The notes beneath the pieces were generated by a model. It ran no database searches and was not told where the DNA came from. It saw nothing but the letters and a program-made list of their open reading frames with translations. A stretch of 64,000 bases of DNA from Granulicatella sp041433555 (lineage in GTDB: Bacteria; Bacillota; Bacilli; Lactobacillales; Aerococcaceae). The position numbers and the translations under genes are program-made. Shown here in pieces: positions 1-7,278 of the stretch (the first letter of the stretch is position 1; each line of letters starts with the position of its first letter). Location of the stretch: positions 1 through 64,000 of the forward strand of contig NZ_JAPWBR010000003.1 of the NCBI RefSeq assembly GCF_041433555.1. Reading direction: 5' to 3'.

Positions 1-19
1 TTCTCCTGTGCTTCTTTTT

Positions 20-469
20 TTATTGATTTTTGGTGTCGAGTAAGATGGTTACTGGCCCATCATTTACAAGACTGACTTGCATATCCGCCGCAAACTCTCC
101 TGTTTCAACAATTAACCCATACTCCGTGCGCAGGATTTCATTGAATTCTTCGTAGAGCTTATTTGCAGCTTCAGGACTAGCAGCTCCAGTAAAAGAAGGT
201 CTGTTTCCTTTTTTCGTATCAGCAAACAGCGTAAACTGCGAAACGGATAAAATCTTTCCGCCGACTTGATCAATCGACAGATTCATTTTTCCATTCTCAT
301 CGCTGAAGATACGCATTCCAGCAATCTTTCTTGCTAAGTAAGACGCATCATCTCTAGTATCATCAGGCCCTACTCCTACTAGTAACAGAAACCCTTGTTC
401 GATTTCACCAACAACAGTCCCTTCAATCGATACGCTAGCGGACTTCACTCGCTGTAATACAATTCTCAT
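20..469 (-). CDS. dtd: D-aminoacyl-tRNA deacylase
   Basis: A 149-residue protein that hydrolyses D-amino acids wrongly attached to tRNA, a cytosolic proofreading role. It has the family hallmarks: the SQFTLFADTKKGNRPSF segment in the middle, with the SQ and T active-site region, and the C-terminal NDGPVTI motif with the cross-subunit Gly-Pro pair. The length is normal for the family. The start is ATG with AGGAGG upstream, nine bases after the relA stop codon, so dtd is the second gene of a relA-dtd operon, an order common in Firmicutes. No oddities seen. Confidence 0.96.
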   Translation of the reverse strand: MRIVLQRVKSASVSIEGTVVGEIEQGFLLLVGVGPDDTRDDASYLARKIAGMRIFSDENGKMNLSIDQVGGKILSVSQFTLFADTKKGNRPSFTGAASPEAANKLYEEFNEILRTEYGLIVETGEFAADMQVSLVNDGPVTILLDTKNQ

Positions 470-478
470 GAACTCCTC

Positions 479-2695
479 CTATGAAATCACACGACGTACA
501 CTATATACATCAGGAATTTGTTTGATTTTATCTACAATAAAATCTAATTGTTGCGTATTCATAATTCCGATATTGACAGAAATCGTCGCCATCTTATTCG
601 CATCAACTTTACCATTGACAGAATTTAACGATTTAGTCGTACTGTTGATGACATTCAAGACTTCATTCAACAATCCATTACGGTTGTATCCTTCAACAAC
701 CAACTCTGTATCGTATTGTTGACCAGTATTGGCTGTATCTTCCCAATCCACTTCGATTAGACGGTTTTGTTCACTCTCAGGAAGTTGAACGTTAGGACAG
801 TCTTTTCTATGAACTGAAATCCCGCGACCTTTTGTAATATAACCAACGATATCGTCTCCAGGAACTGGATTACAACAACGGCTTAAGCGGATGAGAAGAT
901 TGTCCACACCTTCGATGATGACACCACCTTCGTGACGAATTTTCATCTTTTGGCTTTCCTTCTTCAGTCCTTGAGTCGTCGTTTTCTCAAAAGCAGTTTC
1001 GACCACTTTTTGATCTTCGATTTCCTTACGCGCTTTGTCCGTCATCTTATTAGCAACGGTTTGGTATGAGATTTCTCCAAAACCAATCGATGCTAGTAGA
1101 TCTTCTTCTGTTCCAAAGTTGAAACGGGCTGCAATGTCTTTCATGCCCTGTTTCGTCATAAAGTCTTTGAAGTTAAATCCAAGTTCTGTAATTTGTTTTT
1201 CAAGTAACTCGCGACCTTTGATAATATTTTCATCACGGTCTTGTAACTTGAAGAAACGTTTGATTTTATTTTTTGCACGAGTCGTATAAACCAGATTAAT
1301 CCAGTCACGTGAAGGTCCAAATGAATTCGCAGACGTTAATACTTCTACGATATCTCCAGTCTTCAACTGATAGTTCAATGGAACAATCTTATTATTGACT
1401 TTTGCACCTACAGTTTTGTTTCCAACTTCAGTATGGATATTATATGCAAAATCAAGTGGCCCTGAACCTAAAGGAAGTTCTGAGACATCTCCTTTTGGTG
1501 TAAATACATAGACCTTATCTCCAAAGATGTCTTCCTTCACGCTATTCATGAAGTCTTTGGCATCTTTCGTTTCATTTTGTAGTTCGATTAAGTCTTTGAA
1601 CCAATCCAATTGTTTTTGTAATGGATCGTTCGTCACTTTTTCTTTATTTCCTTCTTTATATGCCCAGTGAGCCGCAACCCCGTATTCGGCAACTTGGTGC
1701 ATTTCGAACGTACGGATTTGAATCTCCACAGGACGTCCACCAGGACCAATCACGGTTGTATGGATAGACTGATACATATTCGCCTTTGGAATCGCGATAT
1801 AATCTTTAAAACGCCCTGGCATTGGTTTCCATTTTGTATGAATCGCCCCAAGAACGGCGTAGCAATCTTTAATACTATCGACTAATACACGAATCGCAAG
1901 TAAGTCATAAATCTCGCTAAACTGTTTCTTTTGGTCCTTCATCTTACGGTAGATGGAATAAATATGTTTTGGGCGTCCATAAATAACCGCTTCGATATCT
2001 AAGTCTTTTGTAGCTTCTTTAATATTTTCGATTGTTGTATTAATATACTCTTCTCGTTCATCACGTTTTGAATTCATTAAATGAACAATACGATAATATT
2101 GCTGTGGGTTTAAATAACGGAGAGACGTATCTTCTAACTCCCACTTAATTTTATTCATCCCAAGACGGTGTGCAAGAGGTGCATAAATCTCAAGTGTTTC
2201 TTCTGCAATCATGCGTTGTTTTTCAGGCTTGTGGAATTTCAACGTACGTAAATTATGCAAACGGTCCGCTAGTTTCACCATGATTACACGAAGGTCATTG
2301 GCCATCGCAAGAAGCATCTTACGGTGATTTTCCGCTTGTTGCTCTGCATGAGATTTATATTTAATTTTCCCTAGTTTTGTTACACCTTCAACGAGAAATG
2401 CAACATCTTTTCCAAATTCATATTCAATATCATCAATACTAAAACCAGTATCTTCGACGACATCATGAAGAAACCCAGTCGCAATCGTGTCTGGATCTAA
2501 CTTTAATTCAGCAAGAATTCCAGCTACTTGAATGGGATGCACAATATAAGCTTCTCCAGATTTACGAATTTGATCTTTATGAGCATATGTCGCAAAATAG
2601 ATGGCTTTTTCAATAAATTTAATATGTGTTTCGTTCATGTACTCCTTACACATTGCAAGGACATCATCTGCGGTATAAGTCTTATTTTTAGACAT
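479..2695 (-). CDS. relA: Bifunctional (p)ppGpp synthetase/hydrolase Rel
   Basis: A 738-residue long RSH enzyme that makes and degrades the alarmone (p)ppGpp in the stringent response. The N-terminal HD hydrolase domain is intact (H53 in VHP, H77-D78 in LHDVVEDT), so hydrolysis should be retained. The synthetase domain follows (about residues 190-350, with YSIYRKMK and the NMYQSIHTT loop). A TGS domain starts near VYVFTPKGD, then comes the CC/zinc-finger region (RCCNPVPGD) and a C-terminal ACT domain. The start ATG has AAGGAG seven bases upstream. A sigma-A type promoter lies 40-70 bases upstream. dtd follows in the same operon. Confidence 0.96.
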   Translation of the reverse strand: MSKNKTYTADDVLAMCKEYMNETHIKFIEKAIYFATYAHKDQIRKSGEAYIVHPIQVAGILAELKLDPDTIATGFLHDVVEDTGFSIDDIEYEFGKDVAFLVEGVTKLGKIKYKSHAEQQAENHRKMLLAMANDLRVIMVKLADRLHNLRTLKFHKPEKQRMIAEETLEIYAPLAHRLGMNKIKWELEDTSLRYLNPQQYYRIVHLMNSKRDEREEYINTTIENIKEATKDLDIEAVIYGRPKHIYSIYRKMKDQKKQFSEIYDLLAIRVLVDSIKDCYAVLGAIHTKWKPMPGRFKDYIAIPKANMYQSIHTTVIGPGGRPVEIQIRTFEMHQVAEYGVAAHWAYKEGNKEKVTNDPLQKQLDWFKDLIELQNETKDAKDFMNSVKEDIFGDKVYVFTPKGDVSELPLGSGPLDFAYNIHTEVGNKTVGAKVNNKIVPLNYQLKTGDIVEVLTSANSFGPSRDWINLVYTTRAKNKIKRFFKLQDRDENIIKGRELLEKQITELGFNFKDFMTKQGMKDIAARFNFGTEEDLLASIGFGEISYQTVANKMTDKARKEIEDQKVVETAFEKTTTQGLKKESQKMKIRHEGGVIIEGVDNLLIRLSRCCNPVPGDDIVGYITKGRGISVHRKDCPNVQLPESEQNRLIEVDWEDTANTGQQYDTELVVEGYNRNGLLNEVLNVINSTTKSLNSVNGKVDANKMATISVNIGIMNTQQLDFIVDKIKQIPDVYSVRRVIS

Positions 2696-2734
2696 TTGTA
2701 AACTCCTTAAGCATTGCGCTCTAATGTATTCCTA

Positions 2735-2763
2735 ATAGTACCGCGACAATAGACTATCGTCAA
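2735..2763 (-). promoter_or_regulatory. Predicted sigma-A promoter of relA-dtd
   Basis: On the minus strand, TTGACG (2758-2763) and TACTAT (2735-2740) are separated by exactly 17 bases, about 40 bases before the relA start codon. The spacer and -35 contain an imperfect palindrome, GACAATAG A CTATCGTC on the plus strand (2745-2761, one mismatch between arms). This could be an operator. The promoter match is seen; the operator role is inference. Confidence 0.6.
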
Positions 2764-2773
2764 CTATTGGTTC

Positions 2774-3520
2774 CTATAATAACTCACATTGATATGAAAC
2801 TGCTGCTAGTGCATATAAAGGTGCTGTTTCAGCGCGTAAAATACGTGGGCCTAGTGAGCAAGGAAGATACCCACTTTGCTCTAATAACTCCACTTCTTGT
2901 TCTTCGATGCCACCTTCTGGACCAAAAACAAAAATAATGCGCTCATTTTCCTGTAAGGACTGCAAACTTTTAACGAGTTGAAGGCTTTCTCCAACCTTGG
3001 CAGATTCTTCATAAGCAATTAATTTTTGTTCGAAATCACTTGTGTAATTTGCTAACTCTTTTAGTGTCATCACACTTGTTACACATGGGACTTTCAGGCG
3101 ATGCGATTGTTCACTCGCTTCTTCGGCAATCTTTTGAAGACGTTCAATCTTCTTGTCTGCCTTATCTCCAGTCCATTTAACCACATTCCGTGTCAATGAG
3201 AGCGGAATGATTTCACTTACACCAAGTTCAGTTGCCTTTTGAACAATAAAGTCGAGTTTATCTCCTTTAGAGAGTCCCACTGCAATCGTAACTGATACGG
3301 GAAGTTCTACTTTTTGCTCCAAAAGTTCAACCACTTTCACTTCAAATGGGTCTAATTCAGTGACTTCAACAATGGCTAATTGACTCGAATCATCCACTAC
3401 TTCGAATTGTTCTCCCGCTCGAACGCGCATCACTTTCTTCAACTGATGGACTTGGTCTTTTGAGAACACTAATGAATGCGTCGTTTCACTTACGTTTCCT
3501 TTTACAAAATACCGTTGCAT
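2774..3520 (-). CDS. rsmE: 16S rRNA m3U1498 methyltransferase RsmE
   Basis: A 248-residue SPOUT-class methyltransferase that methylates N3 of U1498 of 16S rRNA using SAM. An N-terminal PUA-like RNA-binding domain (about 1-75) is followed by the knotted SPOUT domain. The SAM-binding knot is visible as FVFGPEGGIEEQE and SLGPRILRAETAPLYAL near the C-terminus. The start ATG overlaps the prmA stop by one base (TAATG), so the two genes are translationally coupled. The prmA-rsmE order is typical of Firmicutes. Confidence 0.95.
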   Translation of the reverse strand: MQRYFVKGNVSETTHSLVFSKDQVHQLKKVMRVRAGEQFEVVDDSSQLAIVEVTELDPFEVKVVELLEQKVELPVSVTIAVGLSKGDKLDFIVQKATELGVSEIIPLSLTRNVVKWTGDKADKKIERLQKIAEEASEQSHRLKVPCVTSVMTLKELANYTSDFEQKLIAYEESAKVGESLQLVKSLQSLQENERIIFVFGPEGGIEEQEVELLEQSGYLPCSLGPRILRAETAPLYALAAVSYQCELL

Positions 3521-4464
3521 TACTCAACATCCTTTTTCATTACAAAGCAATTCCACTCTTTCATCGTCATGCGTTCTACTAGAGTGAAGCCTGCTTTTTC
3601 ATATGCTTCTTGTACTTCTTTTGCTTTTGATTCGATAATTCCTGATAAGATTAATGTTCCATTATCATTCAAATTACGATAAGCATCTTCAGGCATCTGC
3701 ACTAAAATCTCCGCTAAAATATTCGCTACAATTAAATCACTCTTTTGGTCTACACCAACAAGTAAGTTGTTTTCGTAGACATAGATTGCGCCAATCGTAG
3801 GGTTTAATGCGATATTTTCCTTAGCCACTCGTGTAGCCATTTCGTCAATATCAAAAGCCGTCACTTGACCAGCTCCTAAGAGTTTAGAGGCGATACTTAA
3901 TACTCCAGAACCAGTACCAACGTCTAGCACACTTTCCCCACCACGAATCGTTTGTTCAAGGGCTGTGAGTGAGAGCTGTGTCGTTGGGTGCGTTCCTGTT
4001 CCGAATGCAAGTCCTGGATCGAGTTCAATTAGAAGTTCATCTTCTTGTTCTTTCTCGTAGTCTACCCAGCTAGGAACGACTGTTAAGTAACGTGTTACAC
4101 GTACTGGGAAGTAGTATTGTTTCCAGGCTGTTGCCCAGTCTTCCTCTCCAACTTCACTAACACGAACGGTTAAAGGTCCTGTTTGTAGGCCGTAACTTTC
4201 TAGTTCTTTTAATTGTTCGTCTAATTGCGTTTTGGCTTCTTCAGTCCATTGGCTTGGTTGGAAATAGCCCTTCACAATCACGGTATCCGTTTCATATAAG
4301 TCTTTTTGTTGTACTTTCAACCATTCTAATTGTTCATCAGTTAATTGATAATAGTCTTGAGGGTCATCAATTGAGACTCCTTTTGATCCTAATTCAATTA
4401 AAATCGAACTTACGACTTCGACACTCTCAGAATGCGTATTTACTGTGACTTCTAACCAGTTCAT
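3520..4464 (-). CDS. prmA: Ribosomal protein L11 methyltransferase PrmA
   Basis: A 314-residue class I SAM-dependent methyltransferase that trimethylates ribosomal protein L11. An N-terminal substrate-recognition domain (about 1-110) precedes the Rossmann fold. SAM motif I is LDVGTGSGVLSIA, preceded by DPGLAFGTGTHPTT, which is diagnostic of PrmA. The NILAEIL motif follows. The length matches the family. First gene of the prmA-rsmE operon, with an extended -10 promoter immediately upstream. Confidence 0.96.
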   Translation of the reverse strand: MNWLEVTVNTHSESVEVVSSILIELGSKGVSIDDPQDYYQLTDEQLEWLKVQQKDLYETDTVIVKGYFQPSQWTEEAKTQLDEQLKELESYGLQTGPLTVRVSEVGEEDWATAWKQYYFPVRVTRYLTVVPSWVDYEKEQEDELLIELDPGLAFGTGTHPTTQLSLTALEQTIRGGESVLDVGTGSGVLSIASKLLGAGQVTAFDIDEMATRVAKENIALNPTIGAIYVYENNLLVGVDQKSDLIVANILAEILVQMPEDAYRNLNDNGTLILSGIIESKAKEVQEAYEKAGFTLVERMTMKEWNCFVMKKDVE

Positions 4465-4497
4465 GTTAACCCTCTTCTTTACTTGTATTTTTTAAAA

Positions 4498-4506
4498 ATT
4501 ATAACA
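4498..4506 (-). promoter_or_regulatory. Extended -10 promoter of prmA-rsmE
   Basis: Minus strand reads TGTTATAAT, a consensus TATAAT (4498-4503) with the TGn extension. It lies about 35 bases before the prmA start codon. No convincing -35 is present, as is common for extended -10 promoters. Confidence 0.5.
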
Positions 4507-4544
4507 AATTTCATTAAAAATAACTAAAAATAACCCTATCCTAT

Positions 4545-4573
4545 TTGTATTTTTGCATGGATTTTAGTATCAT
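4545..4573 (+). promoter_or_regulatory. Predicted sigma-A promoter of gpsB
   Basis: TTGTAT (4545-4550) and TATCAT (4568-4573) with a 17-base spacer, about 57 bases before the gpsB start. A TTGACA further downstream (near 4600) is too close to the ribosome binding site to act for gpsB. Confidence 0.45.
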
Positions 4574-4629
4574 TAAGAAGATAAATTAATTAATGACTAT
4601 TTGACAGATTAAAAAAGGGGAAAGCAATT

Positions 4630-5043
4630 ATGGCACGTATTTCATTAAGTACAAAAGATATTTTACAAAAACAATTCAAACGCTCATTCAGAGGTTTCGA
4701 CATTGAAGAAGTCGATGCATTTTTAGATTTAATTATTCGTGATTATGACACATTCCAAAAAGAAATTAGCTTCCTACAAGCTGAAAATGAACGCTTATTA
4801 ACTAAAGTAGACGAATTATCTCGTCAAGCAACTGTTTCAAAAGCTAACCGTTCAAGCAATGTATCATCTTCAGGTGTAACAAACTTTGATATCTTGAAAC
4901 GTTTATCAAACTTAGAAAAACACGTTTTCGATTCTAAATTAGAAGAAGACAGCTACTCTTCTCCTTCTCAAGATGTTGCAGAAGACGATGATGATTTCTA
5001 CAAAACTCGCGTGATTACACCAGTACGCGACAATAATTATTAA
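4630..5043 (+). CDS. gpsB: Cell division protein GpsB (DivIVA family)
   Basis: A 137-residue cytosolic coiled-coil protein that links division and peripheral cell-wall synthesis by docking penicillin-binding proteins. The N-terminal DivIVA domain is clear (FKRSFRGFDIEEVDAFLD, about residues 16-35), followed by a coiled coil ending near QAENERL. A Ser-rich linker and a short C-terminal helix with an acidic stretch (DVAEDDDDFY) follow. The start ATG has a GGGGAAAG ribosome site. rnpB and the THUMP methyltransferase follow, the same order as B. subtilis ypsB-rnpB-ypsC. Confidence 0.95.
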   Translation: MARISLSTKDILQKQFKRSFRGFDIEEVDAFLDLIIRDYDTFQKEISFLQAENERLLTKVDELSRQATVSKANRSSNVSSSGVTNFDILKRLSNLEKHVFDSKLEEDSYSSPSQDVAEDDDDFYKTRVITPVRDNNY

Positions 5044-5061
5044 TATATCAAATTTGATATA
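5044..5061. repeat. Perfect 18-bp palindrome between gpsB and rnpB
   Basis: TATATCAAATTTGATATA is a perfect inverted repeat beginning at the base after the gpsB stop codon. It has no loop and no following T-run, so it is not a good terminator. It covers the expected -10 area of rnpB (TATAAC at 5058-5063) and may be an operator or promoter part. Confidence 0.5.
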
Positions 5062-5078
5062 ACGAACTTTTTTAAATT

Positions 5079-5451
5079 TAGTAAACTTTGAGTAATCGCG
5101 GCATTAATTTGCTGAGGAAAGTCCATGCTCGCACAGGCTGAGATGCTTGTAGTGATCGTGCTTAGCGAAACAATAAGCTAAGGCAACTTTAGGTTGACGG
5201 CAGAAAAACGAGCTAAGGCAATGCTATGCTCTAGTATTCTTGAAAGTGCCACAGTGACGAAGCAATTTTGGAAACGGAATTGGTGGAACGCGGTAAACCC
5301 CTCGAGCGAGCAACCCAAACTTATGGTAGGGGCACTCTTACTAGGAAATGAACGAAAAAAGAGACACATGATGTGTAGACAGATGATTACTGAAATTTAA
5401 TAGATCCTGCTATTAAATGGAACAGAACATGGCTTACAGAAGTTTACTTCA
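5079..5451 (+). ncRNA. rnpB: RNase P RNA, Bacillus type B
   Basis: This is the catalytic RNA of ribonuclease P, which trims the 5' leader of pre-tRNAs. Highly conserved blocks are present in order: GAGGAAAGTCCATGCTCGCA (5114-5133), GAAAGTGCCACAGTGACGAA (5242-5261), GGAACGCGGTAAACCCCTCG (5285-5304), CCCAAA and GGTAGGGG, AGATGATTAC and finally GGAACAGAACATGGCTTACA (5419-5438). Helix P1 is closed by GTAAACT (5081-5087) and AGTTTAC (5441-5447). The overall order resembles the B. subtilis type B architecture. Exact ends are estimated from P1. Confidence 0.95.
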
Positions 5452-5520
5452 GGATTTTAGCGAATTGTAAGGAGTGTGGCCTTGTGTCCACTCCTCTTTT
5501 TACGAATAAAGGAGAAATCT

Positions 5521-6669
5521 ATGACAAAATATAAATTAGTAGCGACTGCAGCTGCAGGAATTGAAGCTCTTGTTGGTAAAGAATTACGCAACATGGGTTA
5601 CGACGTACAAGTAGAAAACGGCAAAGCCTTCTTTGAAGGTGACGATTACGATATTGCTCGTACAAATATTTGGCTTCGTACAGCCGACCGTATCAAAATC
5701 ATTATGGGACAATTCACTGCAAAAACATTCGACTCGCTCTTTGAGCAAACAAAGGCGATTCCTTGGGAGAAAATTCTTCCAGTTGATGCGGAATTCCCAG
5801 TATCTGGTAAATCTGTGAAATCTACTCTTCACAGTGTTCCTAACTGCCAATCCATCGTTAAGAAAGCGATTGTGAATCGTTTAAGCGAGGCTTACCACCG
5901 TCGTACTCACTTACCTGAGACAGGTGCCCTCTATCCTATCGAAGTGGCCATTTTAAAAGATGTTGTGACCCTTACGATTGATACAAGTGGAACTAGCCTC
6001 TTCAAACGTGGTTACCGTACTGAAAAAGGTGGCGCACCGCTAAAAGAAAACATGGCTGCGGCTCTTGTGATGCTTACAAGCTGGTATCCTGATAAACCGT
6101 TCTACGACCCTACTTGTGGTTCTGGTACGATTCCAATTGAAGCGGCTCTTATCGGTAAGAACATTGCTCCTGGTTTGAATCGTTCATTTGCCGCTGAAAA
6201 ATGGACTTTCTTTACTCCCGGTGTCTTCGATAAAGTCAGAGAAGAAGCTAGAAAAGAAATCCGCACTGAACTTCAACTCGATATTCTTGGTGCCGATATT
6301 GATGGTTCTATGATTGAAATTGCGAAGCAAAATGCCATTAAAGCCGGTGTCGCAGACCAAATCGAGTTCAAGCAAATGCAATTGAAAGACTTCCGCACAA
6401 AGAAAGAAAATGGAATTATCGTTTCTAACCCACCATACGGAGACCGTCTTCTTTCAGAAGAACAGGCTCAAGCTATCTATAAGCAAATGGGTGAAACTTA
6501 TGCTCCACTTGAAACTTGGAGTAAGTATATCTTAACGAGCGATTTAACATTCGAAGACCACTATGGTCAAAAAGCAACGAAGAAACGCAAACTCTATAAC
6601 GGTGCCATCCGTACCGACTACTTCCAATTCTGGGGGGTTAGAAAACGTCGCGTTCAAGAAGACAAATAA
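5521..6669 (+). CDS. THUMP-domain 23S rRNA guanine-N2 methyltransferase (RlmL/YpsC-like)
   Basis: A class I RNA methyltransferase of 382 residues. An N-terminal THUMP RNA-binding domain (about 1-155) is followed by the UPF0020 Rossmann domain. The SAM site is DPTCGSGTIPIEAA and the catalytic motif is SNPPYGDRL, as in the N-terminal half of RlmL and in B. subtilis YpsC. I chose the ATG at 5521 because AAGGAG lies just upstream; an in-frame ATG at 5476 would overlap the end of the rnpB transcript and lacks such a site. It is in the conserved locus behind gpsB and rnpB. The exact target base is not proven. Confidence 0.92.
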   Translation: MTKYKLVATAAAGIEALVGKELRNMGYDVQVENGKAFFEGDDYDIARTNIWLRTADRIKIIMGQFTAKTFDSLFEQTKAIPWEKILPVDAEFPVSGKSVKSTLHSVPNCQSIVKKAIVNRLSEAYHRRTHLPETGALYPIEVAILKDVVTLTIDTSGTSLFKRGYRTEKGGAPLKENMAAALVMLTSWYPDKPFYDPTCGSGTIPIEAALIGKNIAPGLNRSFAAEKWTFFTPGVFDKVREEARKEIRTELQLDILGADIDGSMIEIAKQNAIKAGVADQIEFKQMQLKDFRTKKENGIIVSNPPYGDRLLSEEQAQAIYKQMGETYAPLETWSKYILTSDLTFEDHYGQKATKKRKLYNGAIRTDYFQFWGVRKRRVQEDK

Positions 6670-6691
6670 ATCGCATTTTTGATATAAAACA

Positions 6692-6733
6692 AAGACTTAA
6701 AAACAAGAAATTTAATTTCTTGTTTTAAGTCTT
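6692..6733. terminator. Intrinsic terminator between convergent genes
   Basis: A stem of about 19 bp: left arm from AAGACTTAAAAA, right arm ATTTCTTG...AAGTCTT, with one bulged A. Flanking T/A runs are modest on both sides. It separates the plus-strand methyltransferase from the minus-strand membrane protein, so it may work in both directions. Confidence 0.75.
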
Positions 6734-6766
6734 ATTTAATTACAATTAAATTCTTAATTCTTTAAA

Positions 6767-7255
6767 TTATGATAATTTTTCAACATATAGGATTTTGTCG
6801 TTTTTGACTGCTTTTCTCCAAGTTTTAATCCCACTAAAAGGTGCTATAAATGTAATCCATAAATATACTAAAACATGTTGTAAAATTGTTCTTCCAACTA
6901 GATTCCAAAAAGTTCCAAAACGAATATAATTTCTTAAGAAAGTATCAATGAGACCTCCTTGATAACTCCAATATGAATAATGCCAAAATTTAAATGAAAG
7001 TACAGTCATTACTGAAGCCAATAATAAAGGAATAATTGACGATTTAGTCATTGAAGCAAAAATAATAATCCAGATAAGGAAAATAAAAAAGCAACATAAG
7101 ATTTTACGTACTAGATATTTTTTTCGGTATTCCGGAGTTAAATGGTCATTTATTGAGTTCCATAGACTAAATATACTCTTGTCTGTACCATTATCTCCAT
7201 TCGGTAATACATATTCAATTTCTTCTTTAACTTCATTTTCAATTTTCTCTGTCAT
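6767..7255 (-). CDS. Small membrane protein of unknown function, partner of the AAA+ gene
   Basis: A 162-residue protein that I do not recognise. It has an acidic cytosolic N-terminus (about 1-45), two closely spaced hydrophobic segments (about 50-85, with FFIFLIWIIIFASM and IIPLLLASVMTVLSF), an aromatic-rich stretch (FWHYSYWSY), and a third hydrophobic segment (about 122-142). It starts 23 bases after the stop of the beta-helix/AAA+ gene with GAGG upstream, so the two look co-transcribed. Both are more AT-rich than their neighbours. A role as membrane anchor or target of the ATPase is only inference from position. Confidence 0.7.
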   Translation of the reverse strand: MTEKIENEVKEEIEYVLPNGDNGTDKSIFSLWNSINDHLTPEYRKKYLVRKILCCFFIFLIWIIIFASMTKSSIIPLLLASVMTVLSFKFWHYSYWSYQGGLIDTFLRNYIRFGTFWNLVGRTILQHVLVYLWITFIAPFSGIKTWRKAVKNDKILYVEKLS

Positions 7256-7278
7256 TTTAGTTCCTCATTTCTTATATT

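Noticed and set aside
4600..4606. TTGACA before gpsB as its -35 box
   Set aside because: Too close to the ribosome binding site and start codon; a promoter further upstream fits better.
5194..5400. Plus-strand frame of 68 codons and minus-strand frame of 63 codons inside rnpB
   Set aside because: The sequence is fully explained by conserved RNase P RNA blocks.
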